The notes under the pieces: model-generated | Seen by the model: the letters and a program-made list of their open reading frames with translations, nothing else | What the model was told of the DNA's origin: nothing | Database searches by the model: none | Assembly: GCA_023231445.1 (NCBI GenBank) | Contig: JALNVF010000069.1 | Span: 1 to 16,749, forward strand | Reading direction: 5' to 3' | DNA: 16,749 nt | Origin: Treponema sp. | GTDB taxonomy: Bacteria > Spirochaetota > Spirochaetia > Treponematales > Treponemataceae | Shown here: piece after piece, positions 1 to 6,617 of the stretch | Layout of the letters: each line of letters begins with the position of its first letter | Numbering within the stretch: position 1 is the first letter of the stretch | Translations under genes and position numbers: made by a program

Positions 1-824
1 CGCTGATACGTGCGTTCGGTATAACCCCTGTCATCGTTATTCCTGAAAAAAATACACCTGCAGTCCTTAACTGTGCACCGCTGCTCGGTCTTCATGTATA
101 CGACGATATTGAAACGGCGCGCAAACTGCCTTTATCGTTTGCATATACCGTTGTTTCTGTTGATCAGACGGAAGCCGACGGCCAGATTGACAGACTTCTT
201 GCAGGAGTAAAACCTGCCGCTGTTTTTTCGACGGAGACGGCAGGTGCAAACTTAAACGGTGAATATCACAATGCAGTCGGTGTTAATATGACTGAGATAG
301 AAGCGAAGCAGGACAATTTTTTTATCGGTCTGCAGAAACTCGGCGTGCCTTCGTTTGCGGTAGGAGATCTGGGAAATGAGATCGGTATGGGAACGATAGA
401 GCCTCACATACGGCAGTTCATTCCGTATACAGGAGGTAACGGTACATTTGCAGGCTGCAGATGCGGCTGCAATACGGGAATTACCGCATCAACAAAAGCT
501 GATTTTCTTGTTACCGCTACTGTTTCTGACTGGGGGGTGTATGCCGTTATTGCAGCTCTTGCATACATTCTTAAAAATATATCAATTATGCATGATGCAG
601 AAACGGAGGAGTTGATTCTTAGGGAATGCTGCCGGAGCGGAATGGTGGATATGACAGGATCTCTTCTTCCTGCAATAGACGGGTTCGACGTGGGGATAGA
701 GAAACAGATTGTTGCTCTTATGCGTTCAACGGTTGAATATGCACTGAATTACTCGTCGGATACATGGTTCAAGGCTGTACTGGAGAAGGGGTTTTATGAA
801 CCGGCAGTGTTTCGAAATTATTGA
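1..824 (+). CDS. DUF4392 / glutamate cyclase-type protein (5' partial)
   Basis: The reading frame is open from base 3 and runs in from outside the window; 273 residues are visible, so only a few dozen N-terminal residues are probably missing. The ATG at 288 is internal: the upstream residues carry family-like sequence, including TAGANLNGEYHNAVG just before it. Other landmarks are GDLGNEIGMG, the glycine/cysteine stretch GCRCGCNTGI and the SDWGVYAV segment. These match my knowledge of DUF4392, the C-terminal half of animal mitochondrial D-glutamate cyclase (DGLUCY), which closes D-glutamate to 5-oxo-D-proline. No signal peptide can be judged because the N-terminus is absent. The next gene starts 29 bases before this stop. 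The adjacent 5-oxoprolinase subunits and the separately encoded DUF1445 partner support a role in glutamate/5-oxoproline interconversion. The family call is firm; bacterial enzyme activity is inferred. Confidence 0.85.
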   Translation, partial: LIRAFGITPVIVIPEKNTPAVLNCAPLLGLHVYDDIETARKLPLSFAYTVVSVDQTEADGQIDRLLAGVKPAAVFSTETAGANLNGEYHNAVGVNMTEIEAKQDNFFIGLQKLGVPSFAVGDLGNEIGMGTIEPHIRQFIPYTGGNGTFAGCRCGCNTGITASTKADFLVTATVSDWGVYAVIAALAYILKNISIMHDAETEELILRECCRSGMVDMTGSLLPAIDGFDVGIEKQIVALMRSTVEYALNYSSDTWFKAVLEKGFYEPAVFRNY

Positions 825-2562
825 ATCGGGGCAGAATGCTGTTCTGATTCGGTTCGGAAATATAATAGATGAGAAAATAAACAGCAGAATTCGTTCGTTC
901 TGCGCTGCGCTCTCCCAGACAGATGCATGCAGGGCAGGTCTTATTGAGATTGTCCCTGCGTATTGTACGGTTACCATATATTTTGATCCGTTCGTTCTTC
1001 CCCGCGGGCGGGTTATTGACATAATAATGGATACGGGGGAGTGTCAGAGAGAAAAAACTCCGGGACAGAAACCATTCGTACATACGATTCCTGTCTGTTA
1101 TGACAATGATTTTGCTCCTGATATGCAGAATGTTGCAGAACATACGCATCTGACGGCGGATGAAATTGTAAAAATACACAGCGGTACGACGTATCTTATC
1201 TATATGCTTGGTTTCTTACCGGGATTTGCTTATCTGGGCGGAATGGACAGCCGTCTTGTGACACCGCGTTTAAAAACACCTCGCGTAAAAATTCCGGCAG
1301 GGAGTGTGGCAATCGGGGGAGAACAGACAGGAATATATCCGGTTGATTCTCCCGGCGGATGGCAGATAATCGGGCGTACGCCGGTAAAGGTGTTCGACCC
1401 GGAGCGGAATCCGCAGATTCTTTTCAAGGCCGGTGACAGAATAAAATTTGAACCAGTGACTCAGAAGGAATTCGAACAGTACGGGACTGAAAAAAAATTT
1501 ACGTTTACGACAGGACAGCCTTCAGAAAGAAAGAGCAGACCGGTGCAATCCGGTATTAAAGTTATTTCTGGCGGTCTGATGACAACTGTACAGGATTTCG
1601 GCCGTACAGGTTTTCAGAAAGACGGTGTAGGCGTATCGGGTGCAATGGACCGTATTTCATATGCTGCAGCGAATATCATTGCAGGAAATGAACCGGGAAC
1701 AGCTGCACTTGAAATGACTATTTCCGGTCCGGAATTGAAATTTAATCTGCCTGCCGATTTTGTTATTGCAGGGGCACCTGTCACGGCGGTTCTTGACGGT
1801 CGTTCCGTTCCGATGAACACGCGTATTCATGCGGGAGAAGGCAGCATTCTGCAGACCGGCTTTGTTTCGGCAGGGGTTCGCAGCTATATTGCATTTACAG
1901 GCGGGATTCTTGTGCCCGAAATACTCGGCAGCCGTTCTACGAACAGCAAGTGCAGAATCGGCGGATTCTGCGGACGCAGTCTGTCGGAAGGCGACGAGCT
2001 TGCAATCGGCTGTGTCCCTGAACAATTTTTGTGCAGACCTCATGCTGACGAATCTTTGCTTTGTAGATTTTCAGAAGATGACCAGTATTCGCCTTCTGCC
2101 ATTTTAAAACGGCTTTCTACTGTGCAGCCGGAAAGAGGTACACCGCTGAAACTCCGTGTACTCCCCGGTCCGCAGAAAGATATGTTCTCTGAGAATGCTG
2201 TTAACGTATTTACGACGTCGACGTTTACCGTAACAGCAGATTCTGACCGTATGGGGTGCAGACTTTCGGGACCGCAGATAGTCAGTGCAGGTGGAACGGA
2301 TATTATTTCGGACAGTATACCTGCAGGAGCCGTTCAGATTACATCATCGGGAAATCCTGTGGTTATGACTGCAGACAGACAGACGACCGGCGGTTATGCA
2401 AAAATAGCAGTTATAATTGCTGCCGATATGCCGCTTATTGCACAGGCAGCTCCCGGAACAGAAGTGATTTTTGAATTTGTTACTCAGAAGGAAGCTGATG
2501 CGGCACTGCGCACGCAGGAAATACTGCTTACAGAACTTGATGAAACAGTAACTGATTTATGA
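796..2562 (+). CDS. pxpBC: 5-oxoprolinase subunits B and C fused (PxpB-PxpC, KipI-KipA type)
   Basis: This 588-residue cytoplasmic protein joins two normally separate subunits. Residues 1 to about 228 are PxpB/KipI, shown by GFLPGFAYLGGM (139-150), IPAGSVAIGG (166-175) and SPGGWQIIGRTP (185-196). After a polar linker (about 229-252), residues 253 to about 565 are PxpC/KipA, shown by GGLMTTVQDFGR (259-270), GVSGAMD (279-285) and the FTGGI...GSRST...GGFCGR region (367-393). With PxpA these subunits form the ATP-dependent 5-oxoprolinase, which hydrolyses 5-oxo-L-proline to L-glutamate. The ATG at 796 follows a purine-rich ribosome binding site (GGAGAAGGGG, 782-791) inside the upstream gene. The 29-base overlap suggests translational coupling. 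Fusions of B and C are known in the family, so the fusion itself is not novel. In Bacillus the homologues KipI and KipA also affect a sporulation kinase, which is irrelevant in a spirochaete. Confidence 0.93.
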   Translation: MNRQCFEIIESGQNAVLIRFGNIIDEKINSRIRSFCAALSQTDACRAGLIEIVPAYCTVTIYFDPFVLPRGRVIDIIMDTGECQREKTPGQKPFVHTIPVCYDNDFAPDMQNVAEHTHLTADEIVKIHSGTTYLIYMLGFLPGFAYLGGMDSRLVTPRLKTPRVKIPAGSVAIGGEQTGIYPVDSPGGWQIIGRTPVKVFDPERNPQILFKAGDRIKFEPVTQKEFEQYGTEKKFTFTTGQPSERKSRPVQSGIKVISGGLMTTVQDFGRTGFQKDGVGVSGAMDRISYAAANIIAGNEPGTAALEMTISGPELKFNLPADFVIAGAPVTAVLDGRSVPMNTRIHAGEGSILQTGFVSAGVRSYIAFTGGILVPEILGSRSTNSKCRIGGFCGRSLSEGDELAIGCVPEQFLCRPHADESLLCRFSEDDQYSPSAILKRLSTVQPERGTPLKLRVLPGPQKDMFSENAVNVFTTSTFTVTADSDRMGCRLSGPQIVSAGGTDIISDSIPAGAVQITSSGNPVVMTADRQTTGGYAKIAVIIAADMPLIAQAAPGTEVIFEFVTQKEADAALRTQEILLTELDETVTDL

Positions 2563-2589
2563 AAATACAATGATAAGGAAACATTTTTT

Positions 2590-3399
2590 ATGGAAAAAAA
2601 ACTGATAAATACGAACGAGTATTCCCGGTCAGCTCCACCGGATGTACGACAGCTTGTCCGGGAAGGAAAAATTACTTCACAGACATCGGGTATGTGCGAC
2701 GGGTATGCACAGGCAAATCTATGTGTGCTTCCGCAGCAGTATGCATATGATTTTCTGCTTTTTACCCAGCGTAATCCCAAATCGTGCCCGCTGCTTGAAG
2801 TGTCCGATACAGGCAGCAGAATTTTAAAAACAAGTGCGCCCGGTGCGGATATTGCAACCGATATTCCGAGGTACCGTGTATGGGAGAACGGCGTACTTAA
2901 AAATGAATGTACCGATGTATCGGAATTCTGGCGTAACGATCTGGTAAGCTTTATCATCGGCTGCAGTTTTTCGTTTGAATCGCTGCTTATAGGAGCCGGA
3001 ATCGACGTGCGGAATATTTCAGAGAGCTGTAACGTACCGATGTATATGACGAACATAGATACAGTGCCTGCGGGGGTATTCAGCGGAAAAATGGTAGTGA
3101 GTATGCGTCCGATTCGGTACGACCAGATTGTCCGCGCGGTAACGGTTACAGCTTCAATGCCCCGGGTTCACGGTTCTCCTTTTCATATAGGTGATCCGTC
3201 AGTCATCGGTATAAAAGATATAGACCATCCGGATTTTGGAGACAGTGTGACCATAAAAGACGGTGAAGTGCCGGTATTCTGGTGCTGCGGAGTAACGCCC
3301 CAGTCTGTTGTCATGAACTCGAAACCGTCTTTCTGTATTACTCATTCACCGGGACATATGCTTATTACCGACATTCCCGACGCAGATTTGATTTCATAG
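2590..3399 (+). CDS. DUF1445 putative hydro-lyase / D-glutamate cyclase-type protein (YcsI-like)
   Basis: The 269-residue length matches the DUF1445/YcsI family. The N-terminal signature TSGMCDGYAQANL (32-44) is the family's most recognisable block. It is followed by NPKSCPLLEVSDTG (62-75), FIIGCSFSFE (121-130), RVHGSPFHIGDP (192-203) and VFWCCGVTPQ (229-238). No signal peptide or membrane segment is seen, so it should be cytoplasmic. In Bacillus subtilis ycsI lies in the ycsF-kipI-kipA operon, and in animals the same domain is the N-terminal half of mitochondrial D-glutamate cyclase. Here it sits 27 bases after pxpBC and 9 bases before pxpA, in an operon that also encodes the DUF4392 half. 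AAGGA at 2575-2579 is the ribosome binding site for ATG 2590. The common automatic name 'hydro-lyase' is not supported by any motif I can point to; glutamate cyclase activity is inferred from the animal fusion. Confidence 0.88.
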   Translation: MEKKLINTNEYSRSAPPDVRQLVREGKITSQTSGMCDGYAQANLCVLPQQYAYDFLLFTQRNPKSCPLLEVSDTGSRILKTSAPGADIATDIPRYRVWENGVLKNECTDVSEFWRNDLVSFIIGCSFSFESLLIGAGIDVRNISESCNVPMYMTNIDTVPAGVFSGKMVVSMRPIRYDQIVRAVTVTASMPRVHGSPFHIGDPSVIGIKDIDHPDFGDSVTIKDGEVPVFWCCGVTPQSVVMNSKPSFCITHSPGHMLITDIPDADLIS

Positions 3400-3408
3400 G
3401 GGGCATAT

Positions 3409-4170
3409 ATGACTCGGATAGATTTGAATTGTGACCTTGGAGAAAGTTTCGGGGCGTATACAATCGGTATGGATTCTGAAGTGCTGCCGTACATAACTTC
3501 GGCTAACATAGCGTGCGGGTTTCATGCCGGAGATCCGCTTGTTATGGCGCAGACGGTGCATGATGCGGTAAAAAACGGCGTATCCCTGGGTGCGCATCCC
3601 GGCCTTCCTGATATTATGGGGTTCGGGCGCCGTGTTATGAAGATTACGCCGGCGGAAGCAGAAGCGTATATCGTATATCAGACTGGTGCACTTTCTGCTT
3701 TTGCACATGCAGCCGGAACCGGACTTCATCACGTAAAACCGCATGGGGCGCTTTATAATATGGCTGCCGGTGACGATGCACTTGCTGAAGCTGTCTGCCG
3801 CGGAGTTGGAGCAGTGGATGAAAAACTCATTCTTGTGGTACTTTCAGGAAGCTGTATGCAGCGGGCTGCAGAACGTCTTGGAATACGATATGCATGCGAG
3901 GTGTTTGCCGATCGTGCCTACACAGATGAAGGAACACTTGTTGTCCGTTCTAAACAGGGAGCAGTCATCACAGATGAGAATGAAGTTATTAAGCGCGCCG
4001 TACGGATGGTAAAAGACGGAATTGTATGTACTGAATCCGGAAAAGAGATTCATGTTCAGGCTGATACGATCTGCGTGCACGGGGACAATCCGAAGGCATT
4101 ACAGTTTGTTAAAAATATCCGGGCTTCTTTTACAGAGGCTCAGATAGAAGTGATGGCATTACCGTATTGA
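3409..4170 (+). CDS. pxpA: 5-oxoprolinase subunit A (PxpA, LamB/YcsF family)
   Basis: The 253-residue product has the full set of LamB/YcsF motifs: DLNCDLGESFG (5-15), ANIACGFHAGDP (32-43), GAHPGLPDIMGFGRR (61-75), VKPHGALYN (109-117), then FADRAYTDEG and CVHGD near the C-terminus. These carry the Asp/His residues of its polysaccharide-deacetylase-like fold. PxpA acts with PxpB and PxpC in the cytoplasm to convert 5-oxo-L-proline plus ATP and water to L-glutamate. With the fused PxpBC upstream, all three subunits are present in this operon. A strong ribosome binding site (AGGGGG, 3398-3403) overlaps the stop of the DUF1445 gene and lies five bases before ATG 3409. It is the last gene before a 186-base gap. 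There is no strong intrinsic terminator, so read-through into the transporter genes is possible. Confidence 0.95.
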   Translation: MTRIDLNCDLGESFGAYTIGMDSEVLPYITSANIACGFHAGDPLVMAQTVHDAVKNGVSLGAHPGLPDIMGFGRRVMKITPAEAEAYIVYQTGALSAFAHAAGTGLHHVKPHGALYNMAAGDDALAEAVCRGVGAVDEKLILVVLSGSCMQRAAERLGIRYACEVFADRAYTDEGTLVVRSKQGAVITDENEVIKRAVRMVKDGIVCTESGKEIHVQADTICVHGDNPKALQFVKNIRASFTEAQIEVMALPY

Positions 4171-4219
4171 TTTTTTTTTGTCAATAGTTAAAAAAATAAC
4201 GAAAATTGTAAAAAAAGGC

Positions 4220-4253
4220 AGAAAGACACTTGATTTTTATTTTGTGTTTTTCT
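4220..4253 (+). terminator. Weak AT-rich hairpin downstream of pxpA
   Basis: AGAAAGACAC (4220-4229) pairs with GTGTTTTTCT (4244-4253) as a 10-bp stem with one G-T wobble and a 14-base T-rich loop. It lies 50 bases after the pxpA stop and could reduce read-through. There is no T-run after the stem and the pairing is mostly A-T, so a true intrinsic terminator is doubtful. The same bases also overlap a candidate promoter. Confidence 0.25.
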
Positions 4254-4259
4254 ACACTG
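4230..4259 (+). promoter_or_regulatory. Candidate promoter for the liv transporter operon
   Basis: TTGATT (4230-4235) and TACACT (4254-4259) are separated by 18 bases, each matching the sigma-70 consensus at four of six positions. The implied start, near 4266, falls just before the first hairpin of the structured leader and would give a leader of about 91 bases. The match is modest and the region is very AT-rich, so chance is possible. Confidence 0.3.
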
Positions 4260-4268
4260 CAAAAGTAA

Positions 4269-4353
4269 GCAACAACGCTGTTGCCGCAACTGCGGATTTT
4301 TTTCCGCAGCATCCGCGGGGAGCGTTGGCGCTCCCCGTCTAGTAGAGGAGCGC
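4269..4353 (+). promoter_or_regulatory. Structured leader with competing hairpins upstream of the binding-protein gene
   Basis: This is the only structure-rich part of the 186-base gap 4171-4356. Stem A is GCAACA (4269-4274)/TGTTGC (4279-4284) with a four-base loop. Stem B is CCGC (4284-4287)/GCGG (4292-4295), followed by a seven-T run. Stem C is CTGCGG (4290-4295)/CCGCAG (4304-4309), which excludes B. Stem D is CGGGGAGCG (4316-4324)/CGCTCCCCG (4329-4337), nine perfect pairs with a TTGG loop. GCGCTCC (4328-4334) can also pair with GGAGCGC (4347-4353), which contains the Shine-Dalgarno of the ATG at 4357. CCGC (4304-4307) can pair with GCGG (4315-4318), which would open the base of D. The pairings are plainly in the sequence; a switch role is inferred, and it matches no riboswitch class I recognise. 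The rest of the gap (4171-4219) is A/T-rich with nothing else evident. Confidence 0.45.
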
Positions 4354-4356
4354 ATT

Positions 4357-5523
4357 ATGAAAGTACTAACAAAAGTCGGAACTGCCGTTCTGGCAGTTGC
4401 AGTTCTTGCCGGTTTCCTTACCGGTGCCAAGAAAAATCAGACAATTAAAATCGGATTCAACATTCCGTTGACGGGTGATTCACCGAAGGTCGGAGAAAGT
4501 TCTAAATTTTCCGGTGAACTTATCAAGAATGAAATCAATTCGCAGGGTGGTCTTGAAGTAAAAGGCAAAAAATATATGCTGGACTTCGTATATGTCGACA
4601 ATGAACTTAAGGCTGATTCTGCAATTCAGGCTGCCTATAAGCTGATCGATCAGGATAAGGTTCTTGCATGTATCGGTCCAGACGGTTCAGGCCGTGCAAT
4701 TCCTGCCGGACAGGTATATAACGACGAGAAAACCCCGATGATTTCACCGTGGGCAACGAATCCTTCTGTTACGAAAGACAGACCATACGTATTCCGCGCA
4801 TGCTTCCTTGATCCGTTTCAGGCTCCTGTTGCTGCTAAATTTGCAAAGGAACAGTTTAAAAGCACAAATGTAGCTATTCTGTACAACCTCGAAGACGATT
4901 ATTCGAAGACACTTGCTGAGCTTTTCAAAAAAGCATGGGAAGGACAGCAGGGAGGCAAAGTTGTAGCATTCGAGAGTTTCGGACAGAAAGACCAGGATTT
5001 TTCTGTTCAGCTTACAAAGATCGTTGCATCGGGAGCTGATTTCCTTTATCTGCCTGATTATTATAACCATGTTGCACTGATTACAACTCAGGCTAAAGAC
5101 CTGGGATGGTCAAAACCTGTTATGGGTTCTGATTCATGGGGATCTGCGGATCTTGTAAAACTGAGTAAAGGTGCCGTAATCGGTGATTATTTTACAACCC
5201 ACTATGCTGCTGCCGGTGCTACCGGTAAGACAAAAGAGTTTATCGACAAATATAATGCTGCATACGGATACGTTCCTGATGATGTAGGAGCACTCACGTA
5301 TGACGCGGTAAATATTGTTCTTACGGCAATTCAGAATGCCGGTATTACCGGTAATCTCAAAAAGGACCGCACTGCTGTACGGGATGCAATGGCCGGCATA
5401 AAGAACTTCCCCGGAGTGACCGGAAAGATGACATTTACGACGAATGATCCTGCAAAGGAAGCTGTTGTCGTACAGGTCGGTGAAAAAGGCGACTTTAATT
5501 TTGTAAAGAGTATTCAACCGTAA
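4357..5523 (+). CDS. LivJ/LivK-type amino-acid ABC transporter substrate-binding protein
   Basis: The 388-residue protein is a type I periplasmic binding protein of the branched-chain amino acid/amide family (Peripla_BP_6 type). After an N-terminal signal (residues 1 to about 24: Lys at 2 and 6, hydrophobic core 8-22, likely cleavage after TGA), the mature chain begins KIGFNIPLTGDSP (31-43). It continues with IGPDGSGRA, SPWATNPSVT and LYLPDYYNH, all typical positions of this fold. It would capture an amino acid or amide in the periplasm and deliver it to the LivHM permease encoded downstream. No cysteine is present at the lipobox position, which is unusual for a spirochaete binding protein. 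GAGGAG at 4345-4350, six bases before ATG 4357, is the ribosome binding site and takes part in the leader structure. The substrate cannot be read from sequence. LivJ and LivK cannot be told apart here. Confidence 0.93.
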   Translation: MKVLTKVGTAVLAVAVLAGFLTGAKKNQTIKIGFNIPLTGDSPKVGESSKFSGELIKNEINSQGGLEVKGKKYMLDFVYVDNELKADSAIQAAYKLIDQDKVLACIGPDGSGRAIPAGQVYNDEKTPMISPWATNPSVTKDRPYVFRACFLDPFQAPVAAKFAKEQFKSTNVAILYNLEDDYSKTLAELFKKAWEGQQGGKVVAFESFGQKDQDFSVQLTKIVASGADFLYLPDYYNHVALITTQAKDLGWSKPVMGSDSWGSADLVKLSKGAVIGDYFTTHYAAAGATGKTKEFIDKYNAAYGYVPDDVGALTYDAVNIVLTAIQNAGITGNLKKDRTAVRDAMAGIKNFPGVTGKMTFTTNDPAKEAVVVQVGEKGDFNFVKSIQP

Positions 5524-5539
5524 TCCGGTTATTGATAAT

Positions 5540-5580
5540 GCAGAAGACGGCTGACTGTATGTAAGGCAGTCGTCTTCTGC
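5540..5580 (+). terminator. Hairpin between binding-protein and permease genes
   Basis: GCAGAAGACG (5540-5549) pairs perfectly with CGTCTTCTGC (5571-5580). An inner ACTG (5554-5557)/CAGT (5567-5570) extends the stem after a four-base bulge. It is followed by AATTTATATC, which lacks a solid T-run. It lies 17 bases after the binding-protein stop. It is probably a partial terminator or an mRNA 3'-end stabiliser that keeps the binding protein in excess over the membrane subunits, a common arrangement in ABC importers. Confidence 0.5.
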
Positions 5581-5609
5581 AATTTATATCAGCAAGAAAA
5601 GGAGGAATG

Positions 5610-5702
5610 ATGAGTGTACGTATTTTACGATCACCATTCCGGAGTTTGCGGCTGCAGACTCTGTTTGACCTTTTAGAGGAGAAATTATGCTGTCGTATTT
5701 AG
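5610..5702 (+). CDS. Possible 30-codon leader ORF overlapping the livH start
   Basis: A strong Shine-Dalgarno (AAAAGGAGG, 5597-5605) sits four bases before ATG 5610 (a second ATG, at 5607, is too close). The frame runs 30 codons, starts MSVRILRSPFRSLRLQ, and stops at TAG 5700-5702, sixteen bases past the livH start at 5687. The predicted peptide is basic and resembles nothing I know. Its only obvious role would be translational coupling to livH, whose own ribosome binding site lies inside this ORF. No run of codons for a single amino acid suggests classical attenuation. It may be a chance frame in the spacer, but the near-perfect ribosome binding site is otherwise unexplained. Confidence 0.3.
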   Translation: MSVRILRSPFRSLRLQTLFDLLEEKLCCRI

Positions 5703-6601
5703 CTCAGAATGTTATTAATGCCCTTCAATGGGGCAGCTTCTACTCTATGATCGCGTTGGGATATTGCCTTGTATACGGAGTATTGCGGCTGATTAACTTT
5801 GCTCACGGTGATATCTTTATGACTTCCTGTTATATTGCTTTTTTTGTTATAGCCGGTATAACGGCTCATTTCTCCGGAATTACCGGAATAGCTCTTTTTG
5901 CCATTACACTTGTTGCAACTATGGCGCTGACTGCTCTGCTCGGTGTGGGAATCGAACGTGTTGCATATCGTCCGCTCCGGGAGAAGGGGGCCAACAGGTT
6001 GTATGTCGTTATTACAGCGCTTATGATTGGATTTATTCTTGAAAATGGGAATCTTGCTTTTCTTGGAGCAAGTTCACGCCGGTTTCCCGATATACTTCCG
6101 AAACTTATATGGAAAATCGGTCCGGTAACTGTCACTAATTTGAAAGTCATTGTTATTGTCAGTGCCTTTGTTGTATTTGGAGTACTGCAGTTTATTGTTC
6201 AGAAAACAACACTCGGTATGTCAATGCGTGCGATTTCTTATGATAAATTTGCTATTCCCCTTATGGGAATTCCTGTTAATAAAGTTATAACATTTACGTT
6301 TGCAATCGGTTCAGCACTTGCAGCTATTGCCGGAATTTTATTCGGAATGTCGTATCAGGTTATGGATCCGTATATGGGAATGATAATCGGATGGAAGGCT
6401 TTTATCGCGGCCGTAGTCGGTGGTATTGGAGATATCAGAGGTGCTTTCCTGGGCGGTTTCATGCTTGGAATTATAGAAATTCTGGTTACCGCTTTTCTGC
6501 CTTCAAGTTATAAGGATCTTGTTTCGTTCATAATTCTTCTTATTATTCTTACGTGCAAACCGACAGGATTTTTCGGTATTGCAAAAAGTACAAAAATTTA
6601 A
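5687..6601 (+). CDS. livH: Branched-chain amino-acid-type ABC transporter permease LivH
   Basis: The 304-residue integral inner-membrane protein has about eight hydrophobic segments. It starts with the LivH-typical QWGSFYSMIALGYCLVYGVL (14-33), followed by INFAHGD (36-42) and ERVAYRPLR (90-98). The EAA-like coupling loop, which contacts the ATPases, is TLGMSMRAISYDKFAIPLMG (175-194), followed by NKVITFTFAIGSALAAIAG (198-216). The family forms a heterodimer with LivM to carry amino acids or amides across the inner membrane. The length is usual for LivH. ATG 5687 is preceded by AGAGGAG (5675-5681). The livM start follows 16 bases after this stop, with LivG and LivF encoded next in the same operon. 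Confidence 0.95.
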   Translation: MLSYLAQNVINALQWGSFYSMIALGYCLVYGVLRLINFAHGDIFMTSCYIAFFVIAGITAHFSGITGIALFAITLVATMALTALLGVGIERVAYRPLREKGANRLYVVITALMIGFILENGNLAFLGASSRRFPDILPKLIWKIGPVTVTNLKVIVIVSAFVVFGVLQFIVQKTTLGMSMRAISYDKFAIPLMGIPVNKVITFTFAIGSALAAIAGILFGMSYQVMDPYMGMIIGWKAFIAAVVGGIGDIRGAFLGGFMLGIIEILVTAFLPSSYKDLVSFIILLIILTCKPTGFFGIAKSTKI

Positions 6602-6617
6602 GGGAGGAGAAAACATC

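Noticed and set aside
288..824. ATG at 288 as the start of the DUF4392 protein
   Set aside because: The frame is open to the window edge and the upstream residues fit the family, so the gene is longer and cut by the window.
769..1179. Long open frames on the - strand over the pxpBC gene (also 1657-2043 and 2484-3056)
   Set aside because: They oppose genes with strong family motifs, have low-complexity Arg/Ser/Cys-rich translations and no ribosome binding site; they are shadows of the real + strand frames.
4187..4200. GTTA/TAAC hairpin around an A-run after pxpA as a terminator
   Set aside because: The stem has only four A/T-rich pairs with no following T-run.
6579..6617. Upstream TTG start for livM
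   Set aside because: It lies inside livH and adds polar residues; the ATG at 6618 has a strong ribosome binding site at 6601-6609.
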